64,000 nucleotides of DNA from Phlebopus portentosus (taxonomy: Eukaryota; Basidiomycota; Agaricomycetes; Boletales; Boletinellaceae): NCBI GenBank assembly GCA_037892935.1, contig JAYXKI010000013.1, positions 496,001 to 560,000 on the forward strand, written 5' to 3'. Positions 48,086-60,572 of this stretch are shown here, in pieces. The position numbers and the translations under genes were made by a program. Numbering within the stretch: the stretch's first letter is position 1; every line of letters starts with the position of its first letter. The notes under the pieces were generated by a model, which had not been told where the DNA came from, did no database searches, and worked only from the letters and a program-made list of their open reading frames with translations.

Positions 48086-49391
48086 GGCGACTCGTGAACT
48101 GGGAACATGGGGACTCCAGTGCGGACATATATACAGCGAAACACGAGTTGGTCTCGTGTGCGACTACTTTCCAAATGCATCGAGCGAGAGTCCTATATCA
48201 AGCTCGTCCATGCCATCATCACTTGTGTTGATGAATAAAGTAATATTTTCACGGATGGGCGTCTCAGTGTAAGTTTAGTGAATTCGGCTCAATTGGGAGA
48301 TAACAAATAATGGTGAAGTCGTGGGAAACGCTCTGAAAGGTAGTACTCTATTGATTGTGACTTCTCGACGATGGTGAAGGCGACATCGTACGGCCATCTA
48401 CTGAAGGACTCGGACCTATCATCCTGTGAACCCGTCCAGATCCAGGTGTCAAAGCACAAAGCATCCATCCCCATGACCTGTTTTCACCAGCACAAGCAGA
48501 AATCAGCATCTTCCCGCACCATGCAATCACCGTGGCCCTTCGCTTTGATCGAAGTTGCAAAATTTGCAAGAGAACAAGGCATCCATGGTCTGTTATAGGC
48601 TTTATTTATGCATATGCTTCAATGGCTCAGATGTGGGCTACGCAGAGCGCTTGTGCACAGTTTTGCACTTCCACGGATGCTCGTGCCGGATACGTCCTGT
48701 TCGCATCTGTTCTCCAGCTGGAACAAGATGACGAAAATAGATTCATCACTCTTTGTTCAGCGTCGTTGGCCAAAGGCATTCACCAAGTTCTAGATGTGCA
48801 TTCGTTATTGGCCTGTCAAATCCATCAGCATCAAAGAGGCGGTCCCTGCAGCTGACGCCAATTCCTCAATAAGAACCACAACAAAAACCTCCGATGCCTG
48901 CCGGTTCGTCTCTCCAGTGCTGCTTTAGTCCTTTGTCTTTACTCCATGCGCCTCCAGCATGACAACTGACATTCTCTGTCTTGTAAATCTGTGCATCATG
49001 ATAAAACTCGGAACTCATTCTTGATTGATCAAAACACCTTCGTCTCACATCTCGGTCACAGTCCTGCACTCTTATATAGCTTCAACTTTTAGCAATATAA
49101 CTGGGGAGCATAAACTGTCAGCTACTTGAAGAATGTGGGATTAGGTCTGGCCTGGTCATCACACCAGTCGATTCTTTTCATCCAAGAAATTAATGAGAAT
49201 CTCAATTTGCTTCGGCAGATATCGACAGAACCTAGTTGCGTCTAGCTTGTACCTAACAACACCAGCTTCTTGGGATCTCGAGATCATGATCGGTCGTACT
49301 TCTTTCTCTTCTGCATGTTCCAAAGTAAAAGGCTTATATATGTTAATCAGGGAGCCTGACTTGAGGTGTTTTCATTCAGGTGATATCTTTC
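48086..49391. repeat. Duplicated upstream flank, NLR-B copy
   Basis: Counterpart of 40631-41926. Shared blocks run from the TATA-like box (48126-48134) to GATATCTTT at about 49390, with small indels, for example an insertion near 48485-48510. At its far end it abuts the truncated WD40 end of NLR-C, so the position marks a duplication breakpoint. Confidence 0.75.
48126..48134 (-). promoter_or_regulatory. TATA-like box of NLR-B
   Basis: GTATATATG on the minus strand, about 41 bases before the NLR-B ATG, matching the position before NLR-A. Confidence 0.5.
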
Positions 49392-52300
49392 CGACACGAT
49401 GCCCATCCCATCCGGAGAGAATGCAATTGAGCGGACCGAGTCTGTGTGGCCCCTTAAAGGACGCGATACAAGCTCACCACTCCCAGCATCCCAGACGCGA
49501 ATTGTATAGTTGGTAGAGCCCGACGCAATGCGCTTGCCATCCGGCGAGAACGCGATCAAGTAGACCGCACTTGAGTGCTTCTGGGACTCATCCGTAACGA
49601 ATGTACCACTCTCAGCATCCCAGATATGCAGCGTATAATCATAAGAGCCTGACACAATGCGCTTGCCATCCGGAGAGAACGCGACTGACGAGACCCGGTT
49701 TGCGTGCTCCTCGAACGGGCCGGCGACCAGCTCACCGCAATCAGCGTCCCAGACACAGATGGTTTTGCCAGTGGAGCTCGATGCAATATGCTTTCCGTAT
49801 GGCCTTTAATCGGACGACCAAGTAATTTGTCGCAATACATATCCAGGATAGTCTTCTCAGAGCACAGGACGATGCGTTTGCCATCGGGAGCGAATGCAAC
49901 TGAAGATATCGGTCCAGACCTCTGGAACAGACCTGCAACGAGCTTGCCGCTCTCAGCATCCCTGACTCGGATTGACTTGTCGCCAGAACCCGAGCAATGC
50001 ACTTTCCGGTTGAGGAGAATACAACCGAGTTCACCCAGTCTGTTTGTCCTTCAAACGGATCCACAGCTGCCTTGCCGCTGTCTGCATCCCGCACACGAAT
50101 TGTCCTATCCCCACTGATTCCCCAGAGCCCGACACAATGCACTTCCCGTTCGGAGAGAATGCGACTGACCAGACCTCGCCTGTGTGTCCCTCCAGCGTAT
50201 TCAAGACAAGCTCGCTGTGCTGTCAGCATCCCAGATGTAAATTGTATGATTGTCAGAGCCCGAGGCAACACGCTTCCCATCCGGAGAGAACGCGACTGAA
50301 TTGACCCAGTCTGTGTGTCCCAAGAACGGGCCCGACATGACCTCGCAACTGTCAGCTTCCCAAACCAGAATTGTATGTTCAGTTCATAAGAGCCCGAGGC
50401 GATGTGTTCCCTAACTGGCGAGAACAACACTGACGTGACACAGAAAGTGTGTTCGCTCAAGACCTTGATGCATTGAGCCGGAGGCTTCTTTCCGTATTGA
50501 TGCACCTGGACAGTGGGATGCAAACCTGAGTAGTGCTCTGCGACGCGCGATTCTCCCTGACTGAGAGAAAAGCTGATAGGTAGATATGAGGAACGTTTTT
50601 GCGAGATTGGGAGTGCGAAAGTCGCGGATAATCTGCAGGCGGTCCACAAGAATGAAGAGAGCTCCGCGTCGATTGGCTACAATAATGTGAGCAACAGAGA
50701 CATTAGAATAATGCGAGACACGGACCGCTATTTTTAAAGTGGGATTGAGCAGTGATTGACCAGCAACAAGATTGTAGTGCTTCGTCAGACTGAGCACCTC
50801 GAACCAATACAGGAGATAGTCGTCTGCGAAAGTTTTTGATTCCTCCAATAGATAGTCGGGATCTGATGTCTCGTAGAAGCGGACAGACCAGAAACGGCAT
50901 GCATAGTCGAGATGCCTTGGGATTGCTTTCTGGATACGGCCCTGAAGATCCGACGATTCGTCGTTGAGCAGGAATGGCGGATCGATTCCACAAATGTTGA
51001 AGCGAAGCTCTGCACTCATGACGTCGAAACATGATTCTGCGATGTATGATTTCTGACAAGGCTCAGCGATGTTCCATGGCTTGCCACCGGATCTCTCGGA
51101 CGTTGGAGAGTCGGCGAACGATGTATGGTGAAGGCGAACGGGCCTCCCAGTTTCATAAGAGAGGACAGACCGTAGTCGACCTAATATCGTATCCGCGAGT
51201 GTCAAGATCTTCACCTTTCCTCAGAGATTTTCACAAATTCCTTTTTCCTCGACCCATGCGATTTTAGGGTTCGAGACGATGTTTACCGTCCAGAAGTACT
51301 CGGCTCGTGGAGTTGGATTCATCCAGTGGATGATGTCGCATCCATCTCTCTCGATGTCGACTCTCTTTCGAGATGATGTTTGTGGCTCGGGAGCGGATTC
51401 TCCATAATGTCGCTCTCCGGTCGACTCGTGACAAGAATACGAACTCTTGATGGAAACCTCGTGAAATCGTTCATAAGCAAGCGCACTAGATCTTTTCGTT
51501 GTCAAATCGTTCCACGTCAGTCCAGTGCCCCGAGGATGATCACGCTGGCACGTTCTAATTCTTTTGCCGTAGCATGAATCGGTTCCAACAACAGCTTCTC
51601 AAACTGCGTTTCACGGCGGACTTCCGCTGATATTATTGTTCCTATTCACGACATTGGCGATATGCGGAAGGACGGAAGGATGAAGTGCTGCTACTTTGTA
51701 GACGATTTCCCGAACTGCGGAGATGTACTCGTCCTTTCTGCGTTCAAAGAACAGGTAGGCGGCGGGACCGGCAGCTCCGGTGAGCCAGACCATGTTCTGG
51801 TCAGATTCGGTATCTGGGGAAAATCTTGACATGATTCGATCCACATAGTCTTTGCGAGTTCCTTCAAGGCACCGGGGGTGAGCGGACACCTTCGATATAT
51901 CCATGTTGGTGAGTTCTAGTTGCATTTGTAGCAATTGTAGCGTCTGCCGTGACTCTTATCATCACGAATCCGTCGAGCTCGCTGAATGCGGACAGAGAAG
52001 CGACACTTTACCTATTATCCACCCCTTTGCCAGTATTACTGTAATGATCGAGTCCAGCTCACCCCTAAGATCGGCAAAACGAACTGCGTATTCGTCTATC
52101 TTCTGGCCGTCGGACCAATTGGCTATTCGACCTAGTAGAGCCCTTCATTCTCTGAATGGAAAAAAGTCCCGTAGATGTACATACCAGCAAAGCCATGTGC
52201 TGCATACTTCTGCAGGAATTGCGAACATTCAGCAGTCTGATCAAGTAAATTTTTAATTTTCGTCCTCAATAAGAACTCGGTCCTATCATCCAAATTGCGT

Positions 52301-53292
52301 GCGTCGATGGAGAAGTGAACCGCTTCCTTCATTTTGTCGACCATATCGACAAGCTTCGCGTCCACCTTGAATTGATAAGAGACAAACTGAGAAGGTATGA
52401 GACGAATATGAGACGACACTGATCGTTGTGACGCACGCTGCTCAGACAAACCTGATACAGTGATGACACTGCTTTCTACGACAGATCAAATATCGGATGA
52501 ACCTGGCAAGAGAACGAGAACTGAGTTACTGAAAATTTCGGCTTGTACCGTGCTTACCTCTGCAACCGTATCCGCCATCTCTACTATTTGATTACCTGAA
52601 TGACAGGGACAAGTTCGCCATCCGCGGAAGTTCCTCTTTCCGCGCTCGTTCTAATATCCTCCACTCTGCGCTCTGCCATAGCGGCCCAAAGTCCACCGCA
52701 TGCCTGTGCATCCGTGACATTAAAGCATAGGTGAATCGCATCTGTTTGTTCTCCGCAAAATACTGAATGGACTGTCCGAGCAAGGTCATGTTTGACTGGC
52801 CCTCGACATCAGCGGCTGACTAGAAAATCATAGAGAAACTTACGTTCATACGGAAAAAATATGGAATAGATTCCTGTAACAGTTTTGCATGTCTTTTTGA
52901 TGTCGACGTGACTGAGTAAACGATCCGATCTTCCGGATTGCTTTGACTCTGAAATTGATGAGGGAAGGTGAATTCGACTGCGAGCTGTACAGATATTGAG
53001 TCGAAAAGAAGCTGCACGGACAATATCAATACTAGCAATGCGAGAATGGCGTTGATGTTGAAGTAGACTTTCCATCTTCTGATAATCACTCGGTCATGGG
53101 CAGTCTCGTCGACCTTGACCTCCAGTCCTCCACATACAGGTCACCTTTCTTCGGGCTTCCTTGGATGTCTTCAATGCGGACGACTGCAACCGGGCTGTCA
53201 GGCAGAATAGATTATGGAGGTGAAATCGATTTGGACCTTCCAATGGGTAGTAGTCGCCTGCCCTGGGCTGAGACGACCCAGGATGGAGCATG
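49391..53292 (-). pseudogene. NLR-C: decayed third copy of the NLR
   Basis: A clear third member of the array with many lesions. The ATG (53292) and first exon are kept (MLHPGSSQPRAGDYYPLEG). Pieces of the C2-like and helical regions follow in scattered frames. In the NACHT, VWLTGAAG runs straight into PAAYLFFERRKDEY: 19 residues including the P-loop Lys/Ser are missing in frame (near 51770). A larger gap removes roughly 350 bases between SRPESDI and ADTILGRLRSVLSYETG. The segment 51214-50650 still reads well (YACRFWSVRF, LLYWFEVLSLTKHYN). The WD40 array is reduced to about nine repeats with frameshifts and stops at 49391 where the NLR-B flank begins, so the last repeats and C-terminal block are absent. 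It cannot make a working NTPase, but could donate sequence to A and B. Confidence 0.88.
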
Positions 53293-54310
53293 GCGACTGA
53301 CAGACGGGGGACTCCAGTGCAAATATAAATACTTATATATAGCAAAAGGACAGTGATGCACGATTCATCCTCGTAGCCCGGGATGGTTTCTGGTGCCATC
53401 ATCACTTCTCTATTTGAATTGATGGATGAGCGTTTGAACCTACGAACGTAAAGATGTGGTCACGCACGAAGGAGAGATAATAACACAATTACTTTTGAAA
53501 TCGTGGGAAAAATTCGTCACTTCCATAATCATTCTGTGCTTTCTGTCTCCTTTCAACCGAACAACCAGTCTCTTCTATGTCGTAAACCAGTATCCCATAT
53601 AATCTCCAGAAAAGCCTAGATCAATTCTTCATTAATACTGGCTGAACCGATAAGTCCAATAAGTCCATTGACTGCTCATCTCTCACCTCAGACGGTACCA
53701 GTGGTGCATATAGGCTAAACATAATACTCAGCACAGTTGACCGGCCTATCCGGAGCCATGAAAGCCGTTCAAATCAGTTCTAATGCACACCTAGTAAGTT
53801 TACATGCATGATTTATTTTGGCCAGGAAGAATTTTATCTGGGGCCTGCGGAGCTCAGAGAAACAGGGGTGATTTGTGTGTTTCGGGCATGCAGCAGACTG
53901 GGTCATTCAGCATACATTACAGCTCACAATCAGACTGTAATTCCACAGTAAAGTAAGATCATCATTTCTGACTGGCCTGGGGGATTGTCTGAGTTCAGAA
54001 AAAAAATGAGAAAGAGGAATGGGCTCAAAATCGGCATTAATATTTATGGCTATTTCAGACTCAATTCTTGTTGAAGTATGAAAGCTGCCATGAGACGATG
54101 AATTTTACAACTTAGATCACGCAGAATGGCCGAATCTTCGTTACGCGAAAATGTTTGTTTTACGATGTCTCGAAGTGGTGAATTCACGCACGCGATTCCC
54201 AGGGTTTTTTTATTTACAAATAGCTGTAGATAATACGAGTATGCGAACACTTTGTCATTTTACTATCGTCGAACCTCTCGTTCCATTTCCATCTTCACAT
54301 TCCCCCTTTT
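53293..54310. other. Intergenic between NLR-C and NAD kinase
   Basis: The first 220 bases or so still resemble the upstream flank of NLR-A/B (for example GCCATCATCACTT and AAATCGTGGGAAA); similarity fades by about 53520. The rest has no recognisable feature. Confidence 0.45.
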
Positions 54311-55860
54311 TCATCTCTGATACCTCAAAAGCGCCTTACTCCTAAAGGTTGCATTATACTGCAGCAAACTATTAATATCCCTTACCCAATCGTCCTCCTT
54401 CCCCGGTCCAGCACCTTCCTCATCCTCCCCTCTCGTAAAAGCAGGTTCGACGATGGAAGATCGGTTGATACACGGAATTGGGTAAGGCGACGCTGAAATT
54501 GTTACTGATTCGCCTGGATGGAGCGTTCGTGCTTCTTGTCCATCCATTGATACGGCTGCTGGTGCTCGAGAACGGTCGCCGATCTGATTTATTTCCAGCA
54601 CATAACCGAGAAGAAACGAGAGCAGATGAAAAGTGTTAGTGGTGATGCCGAAATAGGAAGGTATGACGTAGAGCCAGAACTTACCCTCAGGCGAATTCGA
54701 CTCGTCCCTGGAAAGACTAGCGGTCTGAAGCTCAGGCTCCTCGGACAAATAGGCGTAAGCACCAGCGCTGACAAGCTGGGATGTACGATAGGCCCTCCTG
54801 CGCTCAAGCTGTACGCTGTCGAACCCGTGGGAGTAGCAACAATCAGCCCATCCGAAATCGACTCGGTAAGGTGTTGGTCGTCCACGAAAGTTTCGATCGT
54901 TGTTAAGTGCGGTGAAGGCCCTCTGTGCAGGGCGACTTCATTCATAACTTGCCAAGCGTCCGTGTCGTCTTCGATAGCATAGCTCGAGTCAAAGGATTCG
55001 CTTGAGAATGGGGTGAAAGGCGCAGTGGGAGGATGGGACGAAAGGAGCTTTCCATCTGGATCTTGGAACAAGCATGACAAGCGCATCCGGAAGAGCACAG
55101 TGGCCTTGTTCGCGAATGCACTCTCAAGCGCCGGTGCAAAATCATCAATATCTGCCGAGCCCAAAGAATCCGAAGGAAGGGAAATAAAATCAAGTGATCA
55201 GTACGGATGCTGATCTATCGAATTGTAGCGGAGGTAATAATAACGATGGGAGCGATAATCATGATGGTACTCGGAAGGCGGAGTACAAGAAAACGTGGAT
55301 ACACCGCAATGACACGGGCCCAGAGCGCACTAAACGCTCAAGGGAATCATCTATTGGCCAAAGCACGGAAGGGTCCTGCTTCCGTGACTCCACCCAGGGC
55401 CTCACCAAAATCAGACGAAGTAGAAATCCGACTCACGAAATGGTAACAGGAATCCCAGTGTACCCATTGAAAAGCTCAACACAGGTGGGACTGCGCCTTT
55501 CTTAAACAACGATGAAGCGTGGAGGATAGTCCCATCGCCACCCAGTGTAATAACCAAGTCAATGGGCTCTGTATCCGCGCGACCTGATTCCCATTTCTCG
55601 ACTCCTTGAGGAATATCTGGCCTGTTCTCGTGGAATACTCGGGTGTTAGGGTATTTGTCCCTTATATGCCTATATCATTCCGACAATAAGAGGAAGTAAA
55701 GCATGAGTACAAGAGCAAAGACAGTGATGTTCGCCGATACGGACGCAAGTAGTGAATTGATGGCCTCTACGACAGGCTGAGTGCGTAGCTTGTTAACGAT
55801 GAGAACGTTTCGTCTGTCTTTTCGGTAGCATCGGCATCAGCATCACTAATAGAATGCGAT
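54311..55860 (-). CDS. NAD(H) kinase (Pos5/Utr1 family)
   Basis: Phosphorylates NAD(H) to NADP(H) with ATP. Motifs: NVLIVNKLRTQPVVEAI near the N-terminus, then DLVITLGGDGTILHASSLF with the catalytic GGDGT, then FSMGTLGFLLPF. A long intron (55436-55152) follows, then HIDDFAPALESAF, the NEVALHRG block and DGLIVATPTGSTAYSLSAGGPIVHP. The last exon (54583-54311) joins RIRLR to IGDRSRAPAAVSMDGQEARTL and ends LLRYQR. Exons 55669-55437, 55151-54685 and 54583-54311 are in phase. The first exon and the true start are not resolved: the frame before NVLIV meets a stop near 55850 and the junction after SVSANI is unclear. Whether the product is mitochondrial (Pos5-like) or cytosolic cannot be decided without the N-terminus. 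Confidence 0.85.
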
Positions 55861-56365
55861 AATCACGCACGGCTGAGATCTGGTAGCTGATATAGGCGCT
55901 GACGATGCGTCCGATGATAAATATCTGATGCATCTGAAAGTAGCCGATACTGTCATTTGTGGCCTGCACCGGCTAAAAGCGCGCCAGCGCAGTGCAATGG
56001 CACAAGCGGACATATTTGAGCGCATCGGGGTAAGTAGGAGCCAGTGCCAACGACGACGATGGAGTCAATTGTGAATTGAGTGACTCGAGGGGAAAGCTGA
56101 GTCACAGATAGTCACATATCACGTGCTCTGTGGTTTTTATTATATTTCCCAGAAAGGAAGGAGTACCTTCTTCGATTTTCCAGGTCAGGACTGAGGCTGA
56201 ATTTTATTGAGCAGATGAGAGCCTAAGTTAGGCCACGGCTTCCTCACAGGGCATATATAGCCCCGCTTGCCTCAGTCCGCCACTCTCGCCCGGACCCACT
56301 CTCAGCACTTTGTAGCCCACTGCTCAGCATCAAGCACATCTCACACCTCGGTTCCACCTCCAACG
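55861..56365. promoter_or_regulatory. Divergent promoter region, NAD kinase / Ser-His-rich protein
   Basis: About 500 bases between divergent genes. A TATA-like CATATATAG lies at 56252-56260, 106 bases before the ATG at 56366, followed by a C-rich leader typical of strong basidiomycete promoters. Confidence 0.45.
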
Positions 56366-57794
56366 ATGACAGAATACGACTACTCTCCAGACGCCATCGA
56401 GCGTTACATGGAAAAGCAGAACAGCGTCGCGCGTTGGATCGACCGTCAGGCTCAAGAAGCACGCAACTACGGCAACCCTCTGGTTCCCGAGGAATACTCG
56501 TCCTCACCTTCGCCGAGTCGGAGCAATAGCGGCGGTGGTGGACGAGGGGCCTCTCTGCCCAGATCGGTGTCAACACCGCCAGATCCTCGTCATCAGCGTG
56601 GACAAGCGCACGCTCCAGCTTATGGACATGCATCTGGGCACGGACATGCACATAGAAGCGGACATTCAAGTCATCGCTCGCACTCGAGCAGCAACTCTGC
56701 TTCCACTGCTACGCTCGTACAGCCTCAGCCTCAGCCTCAGCCTCATCGATATTCATCCCCGCTAGGAGGCAGCTCACAATCCCGATCGCATTCTACATCT
56801 CAGACGGCTGTGTATAGCAGTACTGGTGGCAGCAGACGTCCTCCACCCACTCGATCTCGTACATACGCGACCGCCATGGCGAGCATGAACGCCATGCATC
56901 TTCCTCAGCATAGTGGAAGAGGTTCGACTCGCTCACAAACGCTTCCTGCTCCGACGCAGCCTCAGTTTACCGGTGCGCCCGGCCAAACAGTTGTAATGCA
57001 CAACGGACGGCAGACGTACGTTGTCGTCCCACCCCACGGAGCACGCGTCCAAGTCTGCGTACGTACCGGTACCTTTTCCTAGTTTTTTTCATGCCAGTTT
57101 CTCACGGGTTACCTTCTATCTTTCTTTTCATTGTCTATTCTGGTGCTTCGACTTCTCTTCCGTTTGACACCTCTTCGACCGCCACGGACATGGATCCCGT
57201 GCCCGCGCTGAAACTATAACTCTCTTTTCGATCGTACGCCTTCCCCCACTCGTCCGCGACATCTCCGCTGCTCCGTGTCCGTGCGTCCCTTGCTCCGTGG
57301 TCCTCGATTTCATTTCGCTTCTTTCGGTCCGCACAACCGCCTCCTCTATTCCTCGCCTCATGTCGCCCTGCCTCATGTCCTCTTACGTCTATTCTCTTAC
57401 CTCTTCAACCATCCCAACTGGTCCTCCTCGCCCCGCATTGCCTCGCGCTCTATTTCCATCCCCGCGATCAATCCACTGAATGGATTGACGTCGATATTGT
57501 TCAAATCTGCAACTTCATCTGCGTGTACAGTCTCCACAATCAACCTCACCCACGTACCCGACCCCACAGAACTACGTGCCAGCGCACTATCCGTACGCAC
57601 AGCCCGTGTCGCCCACGCGAGAAAGCAATAGTTCGAAGAAGGCGCCACTTCTCAAACGCATCTTCGGCTTCCCGAACTCCCAGAACAGTGGGAACTCGGG
57701 GCATGCGGATTATTATGCCAGAAGAGGTGGGAATAATGTCCCTGTGATGACTACTGCTGGTGCGAGGAGAAGGACTACCTCCATGCATTACTGA
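56366..57794 (+). CDS. Low-complexity Ser/His/Pro-rich protein, unknown
   Basis: 318 residues from two exons (56366-57058 and 57531-57794), in phase. It begins MTEYDYSPDAIERYMEKQNSVARWIDRQAQE, a short charged helix that is the only ordered-looking part. A long disordered region follows, rich in Ser, His, Gly and Pro, with AYGHASGHGHAHRSGHSSHRSHSS and QPQPQPQP repeats. A moderately ordered stretch FTGAPGQTVVMHNGRQTYVVVPPHGARVQV precedes the intron. The C-terminus (SSKKAPLLKRIFGF...) is basic with a possible amphipathic helix. I do not recognise a named family. No signal peptide or membrane helix. The about 470-base intron is long for this genome. Confidence 0.7.
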
Positions 57795-60548
57795 ATGACC
57801 AAAAATATCAGGAAATTAGAAAAAATGAGGAGAAGAGGTGTGGTGTGAGAGCAACGCGAAATGTCGAGAGATCGGACAAGGACCCGACGTCGCGTGTTGT
57901 CCGTGTGCGCCTATCTTCGTGCTCAGCGCCTCTATCTCAATCGCTCTATCAAAGGAAATTTACACGACCCGATCGCGGAATGCACGAAACCCGATCATCA
58001 CTTGCTCGCGACGACTGCTTTACTCCCGTGGATCACTTCCCGAATCCCCTTTTAAATACCTTTGCCTATATCCTATCATTGACCTCTACCTGTGAAACCG
58101 CGAAACCTATATCCGATAAGACCTTTTTTTGCGCCACCTTACCTACACGCTTTCGCGTTTCCGCCGCATCTCGTTCCGTCTTACACAACCTTGGCCGTTT
58201 GGCCATTCCCATCGGATCAGTACAATATTGTGGTCACTGCGTGACCCATCAATTGGAAGAGCGGACTACCCCATTGTCGTCTGGTCGCAACTCAGCTGCG
58301 CACGGGTTGGTATCTTCCGATATTACGAGATGGCCGCAGTGCGAGATTACGAGAACTGCGGGATTTCATATGCCTTGTTCTTCACTCTGAAGATGATCTT
58401 TCGCTTCTTTCATTTCTGTTATCCTCTCTTCTAGGATTTCATTTTTGATTTCATTATCATTTCCGATTCCTTGTGAATTTCTTTTCTTTTTTCCTTTTTG
58501 TTTTCTGTGCCGAGATACTTTAGAAGTCATGCCTTTTAGTTAAATTTCTTCATTTACATTTCCCCTATCCATGTCTTCGTATTACGCATGCTCCCCGACA
58601 ATACTCGATATTCAATATATCGATACGTCGATGACGTCGAGTCGAGTATATAGTACCAAGCTTTTTTAAGCCCATTCCAAACTTCTCCCATCTCCATGTC
58701 TGCATCCACGTTTCCTGGTTTCTCATATTCATGCACAGGATACTCTTCTGGATCATATGCATCACGTCGTCATCGTTAGATATCATCCCATGTCCGTCTG
58801 TTGTCTGTCATATCTGCTTAGATAGCACTGCATTTTCATCTTCCTGCCTTTTTTTTAAATGATTGTTCCGAGTTTTGACGAGCGAGCGCACGATGGCTCT
58901 TTGCTATAGATACCGTACGTACTCACGTTCTGCTTTTTACGCTTTGTACATTGTACACGCCTTGTCATGATTTTTATTATCTTTGATTTCTTGAAGAATG
59001 CCTTTATAGCGGATTTCTTTTCTATCTGCTCGGCATTCGACGGTGCAGTGTTCTTTCTGCAGGTTTAAAGATGCATAGACGCCAATAGACGCTCTGAGAT
59101 TTGAGATTCGATGACGCATCTGAATTTGCTCCCGTAATTCCACGAGCACTGCACAGGAATGAGGAGTGGACGACGATACGAAAGGATCCGCGATCGAATT
59201 GAGTGTGTATATTGCATGTACAGTACAGTATGTATGGGTGGCGCAGTCCGTGAGGCAGTGGCTGCCTGGACTGTGGGGCTGACCGAGACTCGGCGCGCCG
59301 GCCGGCATTCGAGACTCACGCGATCATCGTCAGAGCGGAAGCTGATTGATTGAGACCTGCGGTCGTAAGTACCTGTGAGGATATGAAATAACGTAGCGCA
59401 TGTACTGTACATGTATACACATGGAAGCAAGTTCCAGGCAGGTTTGTCAATGGCGATGACGTCGGCGACTCGGCATTACAACGTCAGTGTTGCTAGCGCC
59501 ACTAGCGAGCCTACCATCAGGGCATCAGTGGCCCATGATAGAGCTTTGCCAGTACTAGTGGGCCGTGCCTGCTTCAGGTTTTATGAATTACAATGAAGAA
59601 TTATGAGATTTCCGATTCCCGCGATACTCTCCCTGATAAACATGTGCAATGCTGGGGTCGGGAGAGAGCGGTTGGGAGCTGAGAGTCTTGCGATAATTAT
59701 AAGATAATTAAGCATCAATTAAAGTGGGATTAAAGCTGCGAAGCTGCGATGGAGTCCGACCTGTTGCGGATGAGGAGTGAGGAAGAAAGGTGTCAGCGGA
59801 AAGCACGAAGCCGCCTCCTCCTGCGGTGACCTCAGAATTTCCGACAATTACATAATCTTTCCCTACTAGCTAGAATCCCGATCACAAATGCCCTCTCTTG
59901 AACAGCGTCCATCATCTCCGAAAGGCTATACTCTGCTCATGTGCTATGACGCAACATCAGGCCACTCTTCCTCCCTCGGATTGATTCAGCACTCAACTCA
60001 GGAGTCAGGAGTCACAGCACGATAAGCTGCTGAACCTTTTGACTTTGGCTTTGAGGATTTTGGCTCTACCATCGGGCTTACAGCGGCCGCCGCCATAGAA
60101 AGGAATAGACGCTGCCTTCGGGATGCGGGGTACGTGCTGCAGTCAGGACGCCGGTCCTTCTCCCCGCACTCTCCCCGCGGTAAACTCAGCCTGAGCTCTT
60201 CCCCGATAACGTACGCACGCCCACCTCCGCGTGAGCGTGTGGGGAAATTGGAAAAAAAAAAGGGGCTGGGGAGGAACTGCGGGGTCTGGGGAAGATGCGT
60301 CCCTTTCGGAACCGGTCGAAACATCCATGGAGCGGGAGGAAGAACAAGGAAAAAGATAAGTAAGAAAATGGGAAAAACGTCAGTGGACCCAGATTTGAGC
60401 CAACACGCGTTCGGATCTTAAGGCCATGCGATTTAGGTGTGTCCTGTCAGGTTCGTGCCGTGGCGTGTCCGATCATTATACCTTTTGGATTCAGACTATT
60501 TTTGATGCATTTTTAGATTGATGCTTCTTGGTAAACGCCTACGTCTGC

Positions 60549-60572
60549 GAGAGAGAGAGAGAGAGAGAGAGA
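60549..60572. repeat. (GA)12 microsatellite
   Basis: Perfect GA dinucleotide run in the gene-poor region. Confidence 0.95.

Noticed and set aside
57845..58390. 181-aa plus-strand open frame
   Set aside because: It overlaps two other open frames, has no motif, and lies in the 3' flank of the preceding gene.
59200..59330. GC-rich stretch resembling a tRNA
   Set aside because: No cloverleaf with matching acceptor and T arms could be drawn and no B-box is present.
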